DNA from: Clostridiales bacterium
GTDB taxonomy: Bacteria > Bacillota > Clostridia > Oscillospirales > Oscillospiraceae
DNA: 60,403 nucleotides
Reading direction: 5' to 3'
Assembly: GCA_021201475.1 (NCBI GenBank)
Contig: JAJQEV010000001.1
Location: 1 to 60,403, forward strand
Shown here: positions 52,885 to 60,403 of the stretch, one piece after another
How the letters are laid out: each line of letters starts with the position of its first letter
Numbering within the stretch: the first letter of the stretch is position 1
Made by a program: the position numbers and the translations under genes
Notes under the pieces: generated by a model
Database searches by the model: none
Told to the model about the DNA's origin: nothing
What the model saw: the letters and a program-made list of their open reading frames with translations, nothing else

Positions 52885-52913
52885 TTGACAGCGTTTATTC
52901 GGCGTGATATAGT
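52885..52913 (+). promoter_or_regulatory. Promoter of rpmG-secE-nusG
   Basis: TTGACA at 52885-52890 and TATAGT at 52908-52913, spacer 17 bases. Confidence 0.8.
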
Positions 52914-52919
52914 AATACT

Positions 52920-53150
52920 ACCTGTGAGTAGGGGTTTTCTTTTTGTGCGCATTTTTACGCATGAAGGTGCTCCTGCGGGGCGCATTCGGTGCGCCATAGC
53001 AGGGAGGCAGCGTTTCTGCCGAACCTTTCTTTGACTGTTTGTGCCACAGGGTTTTCTGCGGCATTCAGGCCGGAAGTTCGGCGGTATTCCCTGTAACGGG
53101 TCAACCTGCCGGAGTTCCGGTTTTTTTGACCCACACAGACCAAAAACCAA
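52920..53150 (+). other. Long leader of rpmG-secE-nusG
   Basis: About 240 bases lie between the promoter and rpmG. They hold a hairpin GGCGCA-TTCGG-TGCGCC (52979-52995) and, near 53107-53125, CCGGA-GT-TCCGG followed by seven Ts, which looks like an attenuator. No known leader family is recognised and no frame has a good start. Confidence 0.5.
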
Positions 53151-53163
53151 GGAGGTGCCGAAA

Positions 53164-53334
53164 ATGGCAAAAGCGAAAGCTGGTGCACGGCAAAAGATCA
53201 CCTTGCGGTGCTCCGAGTGCAAGCAGAGAAATTACAACACCATGAAGAACAAGAAGAACACTCCCGATCGTCTCAAGATGAACAAATACTGTCCCTTCTG
53301 CCGGAAGCATACCGAGCACGTTGAAGCGAAGTAA
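53164..53334 (+). CDS. rpmG: 50S ribosomal protein L33
   Basis: 56 residues, [20 protein letters not shown] at the start and [10 protein letters not shown] near the end. Both CxxC pairs are present, so it is the zinc-binding form. AAGGAGG precedes ATG 53164. It begins the rpmG-secE-nusG unit. Confidence 0.97.
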   Translation: MAKAKAGARQKITLRCSECKQRNYNTMKNKKNTPDRLKMNKYCPFCRKHTEHVEAK

Positions 53335-53371
53335 GCGGCAACTGCGTAATTCACAAGAAAGGTGTATGAAT

Positions 53372-53740
53372 ATGGCGAAAAACGCAAAAAAAGCCAAGGG
53401 CGCATCCAGCCCTGAGGTCGCGGAAGAGACCAAAACTGTGAACGAAACAGAAGCCGTGGAAGAGTCCGCCAAGGCCAAGAAGAAGGCCGAGAGCAGCAAA
53501 AAGGACGCCAAGAGCGAGAAGAAGCCCAACTTCTTCGTCCGCGTCTTCCGGAAGGCGAAGGACTGGTGCCATGATATGCGCGTAGAGCTGAAAAAGGTCC
53601 ATTGGCCCACCAGGAGTGAGCTGCTGAAGAACTGCCTGGTGGTGCTGGTCTGCATCCTGGCCGTAGGCGTTTGCATCTGGGTCTTTGACGCGCTGGCCGC
53701 CGCCATCATCCGCGCCCTGGTTAACCTGTTCCAGGGCTGA
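53372..53740 (+). CDS. secE: Preprotein translocase subunit SecE
   Basis: 122 residues. The C-terminal 60 form the conserved SecE core: an amphipathic helix (FVRVFRKAKDWCHDMRVELK then KVHWPTRSELL) and one membrane helix. The N-terminal 60 residues are a Lys/Glu/Ala-rich low-complexity extension, longer than in Bacillus SecE. SecE braces SecY in the translocase. It is followed by nusG after 11 bases, the universal order. Confidence 0.94.
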   Translation: MAKNAKKAKGASSPEVAEETKTVNETEAVEESAKAKKKAESSKKDAKSEKKPNFFVRVFRKAKDWCHDMRVELKKVHWPTRSELLKNCLVVLVCILAVGVCIWVFDALAAAIIRALVNLFQG

Positions 53741-53751
53741 GGTGACCGGTC

Positions 53752-54297
53752 ATGCTTGATAATACGCAGATGGGTTTCGAAGCGAAGTGGTATGTGGTCC
53801 ACACCTATTCCGGTTATGAGAATGCGGTGGCCAGCACTATCACCAAGTACGTCGACAACCGTGGGCTTCAGGACGTGATTCAGATGGTCTCCATCCCCAT
53901 GGAAACCGTTACTGAAATCACGGACAATGGCCCGAAAACGGTGGAGCGCAAGGTCTTTCCCGGCTACGTGCTGGTCAAAATGGTGCTGACCGATGAGACC
54001 TGGCACATCGTCCGCAATATCCGGGGCGTGACTGGCTTCGTGGGTGAGGGCAACAACGCCATCCCCCTGACCGATGACGAGATTGCCGCCCTGGGGGTAG
54101 ACAAGAAGGAAATCACCGTAGCCTACGAGGTGGGCAACACTGTCCGCATCACCGACGGCCCGCTGAATACCTTCATCGGCGTGGTTGACGAACTTGACAT
54201 CAGCAAAGGCAAAGTCCGCGTGAACGTTTCCATGTTCGGCCGGGAGACCCCGGTGGAGCTGGATTTGAATCAGGTTGAGCTTATCGAACCGGACTGA
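53752..54297 (+). CDS. nusG: Transcription termination/antitermination protein NusG
   Basis: 181 residues. The NGN domain starts AKWYVVHTYSGYENAVASTI and has VFPGYVLVKMVLTDETWHIV. The C-terminal KOW domain reads GNTVRITDGPLNTFIGVVDE. It binds RNA polymerase and adjusts pausing and termination. GAGGTGA precedes ATG 53752. Confidence 0.96.
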   Translation: MLDNTQMGFEAKWYVVHTYSGYENAVASTITKYVDNRGLQDVIQMVSIPMETVTEITDNGPKTVERKVFPGYVLVKMVLTDETWHIVRNIRGVTGFVGEGNNAIPLTDDEIAALGVDKKEITVAYEVGNTVRITDGPLNTFIGVVDELDISKGKVRVNVSMFGRETPVELDLNQVELIEPD

Positions 54298-54343
54298 AAC
54301 TCAAACAACTATTTTATTTCACTATTCTTAGGAGGTGTTCTTC

Positions 54344-54775
54344 GTGGCAAAAGCGAAGAAAATTACTGGCTATGTAAAGCTGCAGATTCCCGCAGGCAAG
54401 GCAACTCCCGCCCCCCCTGTCGGCCCCGCACTGGGCCAGCACGGTGTCAATATTGCCGCCTTTACAAAGGAATTTAACGAACGCACCAAGAAGGATATGG
54501 GCCTGATTATCCCCGTGGTGATCACCGTCTATGCCGACCGTTCCTTCACGTTCGTGACCAAGACCCCCCCTGCTGCTGTGCTGATTAAAAAGGCCTGCAA
54601 CATCGAAACCGCTTCCGGTGAGCCGAACAAAAAGAAGGTCGCCGTCCTGTCCAAGGCGGATTTGCAGAAGATCGCCGAGACCAAGATGCCCGACCTGAAC
54701 GCTGCCTCCCTGGAGGCCGCTATGTCCATGATCGCCGGCACTGCGCGCTCCATGGGCGTGACGATTGGCGACTAA
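54344..54775 (+). CDS. rplK: 50S ribosomal protein L11
   Basis: 143 residues from GTG 54344 ([20 protein letters not shown]), with AGGAGGT seven bases upstream; the GTG at 54335 is part of that site. The proline-rich [20 protein letters not shown] and the C-terminal RNA-binding domain with [12 protein letters not shown] are typical. It forms the GTPase-associated centre with 23S rRNA. Confidence 0.96.
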   Translation: MAKAKKITGYVKLQIPAGKATPAPPVGPALGQHGVNIAAFTKEFNERTKKDMGLIIPVVITVYADRSFTFVTKTPPAAVLIKKACNIETASGEPNKKKVAVLSKADLQKIAETKMPDLNAASLEAAMSMIAGTARSMGVTIGD

Positions 54776-54788
54776 GGAGGTTGTAACT

Positions 54789-55475
54789 ATGGGTAAAAAA
54801 TATGATGATAGCCTGAAGCTGATCGAAAAAGGCAATCTGTACGATACGAACGAGGCCCTGGATCTGGTAATCAAGACCTCCAAGGCGAAATTTGACGAGA
54901 CCGTGGAGCTCCACGTCAAGCTTGGCGTAGACGGCCGCCACGCTGACCAGCAGGTGCGCGGCGCCATCGTCCTGCCCAACGGCACCGGCAAGAACGCCCG
55001 CGTCCTGGTCTTCGCCAAGGGCGCTCAGGCGGAGGCCGCTAAAGCCGCCGGTGCAGACTATGTGGGCGAGATGGACCTGGTGGAGAAGATTCAGAAGGAG
55101 AACTGGTTCGACTTCGACGTGGTCATCGCCACCCCCGACATGATGCGCTTTGTGGGCCGTCTCGGTAAGGTGCTGGGTCCCAAGGGCCTGATGCCCTCCC
55201 CCAAGTCCGGCACCGTCACCCCCGACGCCGCCAAGGCTGTCACCGAGGCGAAGGCCGGTAAGGTGGAGTACCGTCTGGACAAGACCAACATCATTCACTG
55301 CCCCATCGGCAAGGCTTCCTTCGGCACGGAGAAGCTGGAGCAGAACTTCAACGCCCTCATTGGCGCCATCATCAAGGCGAAACCCGCCGCCGCCAAGGGT
55401 CAGTATATCAAGTCCTGCACCGTGGCTTCCACCATGGGTCCCGGCGTCCGTGTAAACCCCGCCAAGCTGGTGTAA
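54789..55475 (+). CDS. rplA: 50S ribosomal protein L1
   Basis: 228 residues. [20 protein letters not shown] at the start, [15 protein letters not shown] in the middle and [14 protein letters not shown] at the end are family marks. It binds 23S rRNA at the L1 stalk and often represses its own mRNA. AAGGAGG precedes ATG 54789, 13 bases after the rplK stop. Confidence 0.97.
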   Translation: MGKKYDDSLKLIEKGNLYDTNEALDLVIKTSKAKFDETVELHVKLGVDGRHADQQVRGAIVLPNGTGKNARVLVFAKGAQAEAAKAAGADYVGEMDLVEKIQKENWFDFDVVIATPDMMRFVGRLGKVLGPKGLMPSPKSGTVTPDAAKAVTEAKAGKVEYRLDKTNIIHCPIGKASFGTEKLEQNFNALIGAIIKAKPAAAKGQYIKSCTVASTMGPGVRVNPAKLV

Positions 55476-55505
55476 TTATTTCTCCGTTTTTGTGGGGGAA
55501 GGGGG

Positions 55506-55534
55506 TTGACAAATCCCCTCCCCTCACATATAAT
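55506..55534 (+). promoter_or_regulatory. Promoter of rplJ-rplL
   Basis: TTGACA at 55506-55511 and TATAAT at 55529-55534, spacer 17 bases: exact consensus. The -35 box lies between a G-rich and a matching C-rich arm (GGGGAAGGGG / CCCCTCCCC) that may also end the rplK-rplA transcript. Confidence 0.88.
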
Positions 55535-55540
55535 AATAGT

Positions 55541-55677
55541 TGCGTTCGTAGACAGCAGGTACCCCGTTTAATGGCTTATGCCGCCTGCCGAGAGTGCTGA
55601 TAAAACTGCAAAGGTTTTACTGTGCTGTCCTCCTGTCCTGCGACGCGGAGGATTTTTCTTTTGTGAGGTGAAACACA
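55541..55677 (+). ncRNA. Ribosomal protein L10 leader
   Basis: A leader of about 140 bases between the rplJ promoter and rplJ, in the position and size of the Firmicutes L10 leader, which is bound by L10(L12)4. It ends with a stem TCCTCC / GGAGGA plus inner GTC/GAC pairs and a tract TTTTTCTTTT (about 55627-55668) that serves as a terminator. The call rests on position and the terminator, not on a covariance model. Confidence 0.7.
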
Positions 55678-55679
55678 TT

Positions 55680-56228
55680 ATGCCAAACGCGAAGATTTTG
55701 GAGTCCAAGAAGGCGGTGGTTTCCGCACTGGAGGAGCAGCTGAAGAACGCCCAGTCCGGCGTTCTGGTGGACTACAGCGGCATCACCGTCGCTCAGGACA
55801 CCGCCCTGCGCAACAAGATGCGGGAAGCCGGCGTGCAGTACAACGTGGTGAAGAACACCATGGTGCGCCGCGCCCTGGATGATGCCGGTCTGAATGAGCT
55901 GGACGACGTCCTGCACGGCAACACGGCCCTGGCCATCGGCGTGGACGATCCCATCGTCCCCATCCGCACCATCTCCGACGCCATCAAGGAACTGGGCCCC
56001 GACACCAAGTTCCACATCAAGGCTGCTTTCCTGGAGGGTAAAATCCTCTCCCAGGAGGAAATCGCCCAGATGGCCACTCTGTCTTCCAAGAACGACCTGA
56101 TTGCTCAGCTGCTGGGCGTCATGCAGGCTCCCATCGTCTCCCTGGCCGCCGTTATTGCCGCCATCGTGGAGAAGGAGGGCGGCGACGAGGCCGCTCCCGA
56201 AGCAGAGGCAGCACCCGCTGCCGAATAA
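55680..56228 (+). CDS. rplJ: 50S ribosomal protein L10
   Basis: 182 residues from ATG 55680, after GTGAGGTG. The start MPNAKILESKKAVVSALEEQ and the core VDYSGITVAQDTALRNKMRE are typical, as is VQYNVVKNTMVRRAL. The Ala/Glu-rich C-terminal end anchors L7/L12 dimers. The longer frame from 55578 overlaps the leader and is rejected. Confidence 0.96.
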   Translation: MPNAKILESKKAVVSALEEQLKNAQSGVLVDYSGITVAQDTALRNKMREAGVQYNVVKNTMVRRALDDAGLNELDDVLHGNTALAIGVDDPIVPIRTISDAIKELGPDTKFHIKAAFLEGKILSQEEIAQMATLSSKNDLIAQLLGVMQAPIVSLAAVIAAIVEKEGGDEAAPEAEAAPAAE

Positions 56229-56299
56229 TCATTCGGCCCATTTTTTGGACAGTCACTGTCCACACATGAATCAATTCTATTTTTAGGAGGCTAACTATC

Positions 56300-56677
56300 A
56301 TGGCTGATATCAATGCGATTGTTGAAGAAGTGAAGTCCCTCTCCGTCCTCGAGCTGTCCGAACTGGTCAAGGCTCTGGAGGAGACCTTCGGTGTTTCCGC
56401 CGCTTCCATGGCTGCTCCCGCCGCTGGCGCTGCCGCTGCCGCTCCCGAAGTGGAGGAGAAGACCGAGTTTGACGTGGTTCTGGCTGGCCTGGCTGACCCC
56501 AAGGGCAAGATCAAGGTCATCAAGGTCGTCCGTGAGATCACCGGTCTGGGCCTGGCCGACGCCAAGGCTGCTGTCGAGAACGCTCCCACCACTCTGAAGG
56601 AAGCCGCTGCCAAGGCAGAGGCCGACGAGATCAAGGAGAAGGTCGAGGCTGTCGGCGGCAAGGTCGAGCTGAAGTAA
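56300..56677 (+). CDS. rplL: 50S ribosomal protein L7/L12
   Basis: 125 residues. The N-terminal dimerisation domain ([20 protein letters not shown]) is followed by an Ala-rich hinge and the C-terminal factor-binding domain with [20 protein letters not shown]. It recruits translation GTPases to the stalk. AGGAGG precedes ATG 56300. Confidence 0.97.
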   Translation: MADINAIVEEVKSLSVLELSELVKALEETFGVSAASMAAPAAGAAAAAPEVEEKTEFDVVLAGLADPKGKIKVIKVVREITGLGLADAKAAVENAPTTLKEAAAKAEADEIKEKVEAVGGKVELK

Positions 56678-56700
56678 TTCTTCCCCGCAGGAATGATAGG

Positions 56701-56730
56701 ACGGCTGTCTTCGGACAGCCGTCTTTTTTT
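56701..56730 (+). terminator. Terminator after rplL
   Basis: ACGGCTGTC, loop TTCG-type, GACAGCCGT, then C and seven Ts. Confidence 0.94.
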
Positions 56731-56777
56731 GCGGGAATCGGCAGCCCGCGGGCGGCCGCGCACGCATGGGCGCAGTG

Positions 56778-56821
56778 CAAAAGGAGCAGGGGCAGCCTTC
56801 TGTTTGGAAAGCTACCCCTGC
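56778..56821 (-). terminator. Terminator of the surface protein gene
   Basis: On the minus strand GCAGGGGTAGC pairs with GCTGCCCCTGC (one G-U), followed by TCCTTTTG. Confidence 0.8.
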
Positions 56822-56870
56822 GTTTGTCAGGTTACGGTTGGTCTGGAACAGATTTTTGCCGGTTCCCCCG

Positions 56871-59800
56871 TCAGTCAGTCACTCTGCGCTTCCACAGCAG
56901 CAGGGCCGCGCCGCAGCAGAGGACTGTGCCGGTCAGGGTGTAGAGCCAGGTGCCGGAGCCGCCGGTGGAGGGGAGGACGTAACCTGCCTCGTTCTTCACG
57001 GTGATAACAATGCTGCCGTTTTCCGTGGTAGCGGAAGCAACACCATTCTCATTCCCGGAGGTGAATGTCACCGTGCCGCTACCGCTTATAGTAAACTTAA
57101 TGGGCTCGGTCAACAGGTTGTAGCCGTCCGGGGCGGTTGTCTCGGTCAGGGTATACTCTGTGCCGTAAGTGATGTTTTCAATCGTAACAGTTCCATCGGT
57201 TTTCGTTGTATAGGTACTATTACTTCCGCTCAGGGTGAACACTGCGCCACTCAGGGTGGTGTTATTGTTTTTCGAATCTACCTTTTTGAGGATGATGCTG
57301 GTGGTGGCCTTCTGGTAGGTGTTGGTGAAGGTGACAGTGGAGGTGTTGCCGTTGGTCACCGTAAAGTTCGCAGAAGTTGTTCCCGTCGTTCCATCCGGTG
57401 TGCTGGTGGTACTAACATAGGTATACCCGCTAGTAGTTGACCCCAAGGTTTCTTCCACGTAGTAATTTCCCGCTGTGAGATTCGTCAAAGTATAGGTCCA
57501 ATAATAGGTTTGGCTAACTGTCGCGTCAGCAGTGGGCAGGCTCACTGTTCCGACCACAGTACCATCACTTTTCTTAACGGTGAAGGTGTAGCTCCCCGCA
57601 GAAATCACCTCATCCGCATCCAAACCTTCCACCGTTTTGGTAACGGTGATATTGCCGGACTTGCTGCTGACAGGCGGGGTCTGGCTGAAACTCACATCGT
57701 CCAGCAGGTTGCCTACGGTAACATCCCCAGAACAGGTGGAAACTGCGCCGAACAGGAACCGAGTCAGATACTGGCCTTCCGGCACCTGATAGGTCCCGTA
57801 GAAGTAGTTCCATGCATCATTCGTGGAGCCATTTTCATCATCACTGTCAGAAGCACACAGCCAAATGGTGATGCTTACTGTCTCGTCGCCCACAGTGTAA
57901 TTAAACGTTGTGGAGACACTCTCACCATCTGAAAGATTACTGTAAGACAATCCTGAAGCTGAAACAACCGCGTCAATATCATCCTGCGATGTCAGATGCT
58001 TCTCCGCGAATTCCGCGTCCACAATAATAACGCACATCACATCGACGCCGTTTGTATATCTTGCTTCATGCGCGGCCTGCCAGTACAGCGGGACGCCGGG
58101 GATGGTCATAACATCCTGATACAGGGTGCCGTTGGCCTCTGCGTTTAGCTCGGCGTACTGGTCACCGTCTGCGGCAACAGTTTCGTTCCAGCCGCTGCCG
58201 CCGGACGCCTTGACGATTTCGATGTCCTGACCGTCCGCCTCCTTGCTCGTGTTCAGGGAGCCGAAGCCGGTGGTCAGCCACACCAACTCCTCATAAAGTC
58301 CGCTGGTATATTGCATACTGTCGTTGCTGCTGGGAACGGTTGGATTTTCAAAGCTGCCGTTTTGCAGCTGATTATAGTAGGGGACCTGGTAAGAGTATGA
58401 CGTAGCAATCACTTCGTCAGTCGCTGTCCATACCAACTCCACCTTATAGGTTTCTCTGGCGCCATCGATGTAGACGGCAAGGCTGTCCTCGATCTCGCCT
58501 TCGATCAACTCATATTCGCCGGTTGTTGTATTCTGCTTATACCACTTGTAGTAATAGCTCCCCTCTGTCAACTCCTCGTCTCCGTCATAAGTGGCAACCA
58601 GAGAACCGCTATTTGCAATGTCGTCCGTGATGGTCAGGTCACCGGTCAGCACCGATGCCACCACGTTGTAATACAGGTACAGATACGCGGTGTAGGTGGT
58701 ACTCGTTGAACCGGGGCGTCCTCCTGAGGTTCTGCTCACCGTAAATTCTGTCCAGGTAGAACTTCCGCTGGCTAGGTATTCATATGTCCAACTTGTGCTC
58801 CAGCTGGTGATTGCCCGAATGCTTGTTATGGTGACCGAAGTATAATTACCATTGGTATCACTAGGGATACAAAGGACCGCATGATCCAGCGTGTAGCCAT
58901 CTACTGCTAACAGGGAATTGCTGTCGTCAAAGTCCACCTCGTTGTCGTAGCCCACCCACAGCTGATTACTGCTGACACCGGCGGGAACAAGCGCGTCATT
59001 TGTAGCGTAATTAGTTCCGTCCGAACTGAAATAACAGGTGGTAGTAATCGCCGTGCTGTCATATTTATTTGCGCTCCACTGAATGGTAAACGTCGAGAAG
59101 CTCTCCACCTCAAACTCCGCAGTCACGGTTTCGGCGTCCACGCCATTGTCCGCGTCCGCCACCAGGGTGGCCTCCACGCCGCTGCCCGTCTCGGTCAGGT
59201 GCTGCACCTCGATGGTCTCGGCGTCCGCTTCCTCCGGCAGCAGGGCGGAGGCGTCGATGCTCACGGACACGGGGGCAGTGGGCTCCACCTCCAGACCATC
59301 TCCATCATAGAAGGAGATGTCCATGGCGGCCATGCCGGTATCCTCGTCCTCGGCGTCATAGCCCACGGCTTCGGCGGCTTCTGTGTAGGCGTCGCTGTCC
59401 TCGTCCAGCAGGGTGACGATCAGCTCCACGTTCTCCGGCAGAGCGCCCACCGGTGCGGTGACGGTGACGGTCACGCCGTCCGCGCTGGCGGTGTAAGTCT
59501 CCGCCTCAACCTCGGATTCTTCCGCTTCCTCGGCTTCGTCCTCGGTCTCAGCGTCCGCCTCAACGGTTTCGGCATCCGCCGCGGCTGCGGTCACGTCCAC
59601 GAAGCCCACGGCCTCGGTGATGGCAACGACCTTCTGCTCCACCTGGTCGCCGCTGTCGCCCTGCACCACGGTCATGTTGGCGCCGGACACGTTGCTGACG
59701 ATGCCCACGCCGTCCGCCGCGCCGTCGCCGTCCGCGTCAAAGAAGGCAATGTCGCCGGCAGCGGGGGTATAGTCCCCGTCGGTGATGTAGTATTCAGAGC

Positions 59801-60403
59801 CGCTGAGGGTCGCCGTCCAGGCGTAGGCCCCGGCTGCCTGGGGCACTGACTCCTCCGGAATCCCCGCATAGTACAGGCAGAAGGAGACGAACATGGCGGC
59901 CCAGTCGCCGTAGGCGTTGCCGTACCAGGCCCCGTAGCGGGTGTAGCCCTTGCGGGTCGCGCCATCCTCATCCAGGGTGAAGTTGGCGGTGCTCTCGGCG
60001 TAGCCCAGCTGGCTCTGGGCCACGGCCACCAGGTCGGTCGCCCAGTCGCCGGTCAGCTCAGGCAGGGTGGCCTCCCAGTCGGCGGCGGTCTCCACGTCGG
60101 CGGTCTCGTCGGTCAGGCAGTCCACGGTGTGGGTGTGCTCCTCCAGGCCGCAAACCAGCTGCTCCTCATAGCAGGCGTCGCTGTGGGTGTGCCCCTCGGA
60201 CTCCTCCTGACCGCAGATTAGCACCTCTTCCGTCTTATAGCAGGAGTCGCTGTGGGTGTGGCCCTCGCTCTCCTCCTGGCCGCAGATCAGGCTGCCGTCC
60301 GCGTCATAGCAGGAATCGTCGTGGGTATGCCCCTCGGACTCCTCCTGACCGCAGACCAGGGTGGTCACGGTCTTGTAGCAGGCGTCCGTGTGGGTGTGGC
60401 CCT
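56871..60403 (-). CDS. Sortase-anchored surface protein with GHTH repeats, CHAP-like and Cna-B domains (5' end outside window)
   Basis: At least 1177 residues; the frame is open at the right edge, so the signal peptide is missing. From the N-terminal side: about five Cys/His units GHTHxDxCY...CGQEESE, then an NlpC/CHAP-like domain (DLVAVAQSQLGYAESTANFT, KGYTRYGAWYGNAYGDWAAM). In that domain the expected nucleophile Cys position after DW reads Ala. Next come acidic linkers, a large beta-rich region, two Cna-B/SpaA-type domains with KKVD and ETTAPDGY near the end (probable isopeptide bonds), the sortase motif LPSTGG, a membrane helix and a KRR tail. It is an exported wall-anchored adhesin or pilin-like protein. 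No sortase is in the window. Confidence 0.88.
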   Translation of the reverse strand, partial: GHTHTDACYKTVTTLVCGQEESEGHTHDDSCYDADGSLICGQEESEGHTHSDSCYKTEEVLICGQEESEGHTHSDACYEEQLVCGLEEHTHTVDCLTDETADVETAADWEATLPELTGDWATDLVAVAQSQLGYAESTANFTLDEDGATRKGYTRYGAWYGNAYGDWAAMFVSFCLYYAGIPEESVPQAAGAYAWTATLSGSEYYITDGDYTPAAGDIAFFDADGDGAADGVGIVSNVSGANMTVVQGDSGDQVEQKVVAITEAVGFVDVTAAAADAETVEADAETEDEAEEAEESEVEAETYTASADGVTVTVTAPVGALPENVELIVTLLDEDSDAYTEAAEAVGYDAEDEDTGMAAMDISFYDGDGLEVEPTAPVSVSIDASALLPEEADAETIEVQHLTETGSGVEATLVADADNGVDAETVTAEFEVESFSTFTIQWSANKYDSTAITTTCYFSSDGTNYATNDALVPAGVSSNQLWVGYDNEVDFDDSNSLLAVDGYTLDHAVLCIPSDTNGNYTSVTITSIRAITSWSTSWTYEYLASGSSTWTEFTVSRTSGGRPGSTSTTYTAYLYLYYNVVASVLTGDLTITDDIANSGSLVATYDGDEELTEGSYYYKWYKQNTTTGEYELIEGEIEDSLAVYIDGARETYKVELVWTATDEVIATSYSYQVPYYNQLQNGSFENPTVPSSNDSMQYTSGLYEELVWLTTGFGSLNTSKEADGQDIEIVKASGGSGWNETVAADGDQYAELNAEANGTLYQDVMTIPGVPLYWQAAHEARYTNGVDVMCVIIVDAEFAEKHLTSQDDIDAVVSASGLSYSNLSDGESVSTTFNYTVGDETVSITIWLCASDSDDENGSTNDAWNYFYGTYQVPEGQYLTRFLFGAVSTCSGDVTVGNLLDDVSFSQTPPVSSKSGNITVTKTVEGLDADEVISAGSYTFTVKKSDGTVVGTVSLPTADATVSQTYYWTYTLTNLTAGNYYVEETLGSTTSGYTYVSTTSTPDGTTGTTSANFTVTNGNTSTVTFTNTYQKATTSIILKKVDSKNNNTTLSGAVFTLSGSNSTYTTKTDGTVTIENITYGTEYTLTETTAPDGYNLLTEPIKFTISGSGTVTFTSGNENGVASATTENGSIVITVKNEAGYVLPSTGGSGTWLYTLTGTVLCCGAALLLWKRRVTD
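60110..60403 (-). repeat. Tandem 23-residue GHTH repeats in the surface protein
   Basis: Units of 69 bases encode GHTHxDxCY, a variable six-residue spacer, and xxCGQEESE. Three full units are visible, plus a shortened one and a terminal HTHTVDC remnant; the array runs off the window edge. Each unit offers two Cys and two His. Confidence 0.88.

Overview
The window is GC-rich DNA from a Gram-positive, endospore-forming member of the Clostridia. The evidence is a PolC-type replicase, sigma-H-like and sigma-G sporulation sigma factors, HPr kinase, an LPXTG-type surface protein, and the pyrH-frr-uppS-cdsA-dxr-rseP-ispG-polC gene order. Composition and gene content suggest the Oscillospiraceae (Oscillibacter/Flavonifractor-like gut bacteria), but this is inference. 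No tRNA, rRNA, phage, CRISPR array or intact insertion sequence was seen. Genes are tightly packed and strand-clustered, and many operons end in shared or bidirectional terminators.

Left third (1-24.9 kb): a repeat end, a MATE exporter and a sigma-H-like gene read in frame into a zinc-ribbon gene. They face a long minus-strand block: pyrH, frr, uppS, cdsA, dxr, rseP, ispG, polC, a Nudix gene, then a separately promoted histidine cluster hisZ-G-D-H-A-F-I-E. That cluster lacks hisB and hisC and carries a tandemly duplicated HisE. A two-gene threonine/serine exporter (first gene frameshifted near its end) and an iscU-iscS pair follow. A 317-bp transposon-like repeat (MITE) sits directly upstream of sigG; its right end is also present at position 1.

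Middle (24.9-45.8 kb): sigG, a cation/proton antiporter, a pseudouridine synthase, a PucR/CdaR-type regulator and a DtxR-family regulator. Then come a NiCo riboswitch with a CDF metal exporter, a large membrane protein of unknown function, a membrane-anchored MerR regulator, and a full oppABCDF operon preceded by a long structured leader. DUF2812, Sir2, an unknown gene, an inositol-phosphatase-like gene and a broken small gene follow.

Right third (45.8-60.4 kb): a two-gene ABC exporter-type system whose permease carries a coiled-coil insert of about 495 residues, hprK, rpmB, ruvX-DUF1292, and the rpmG-secE-nusG-rplK-rplA / rplJ-rplL translation block with an L10-type leader. The window ends inside a large sortase-anchored surface protein with Cys/His-rich GHTH repeats, a CHAP-like domain and Cna-B/SpaA domains; its 5' end lies outside.
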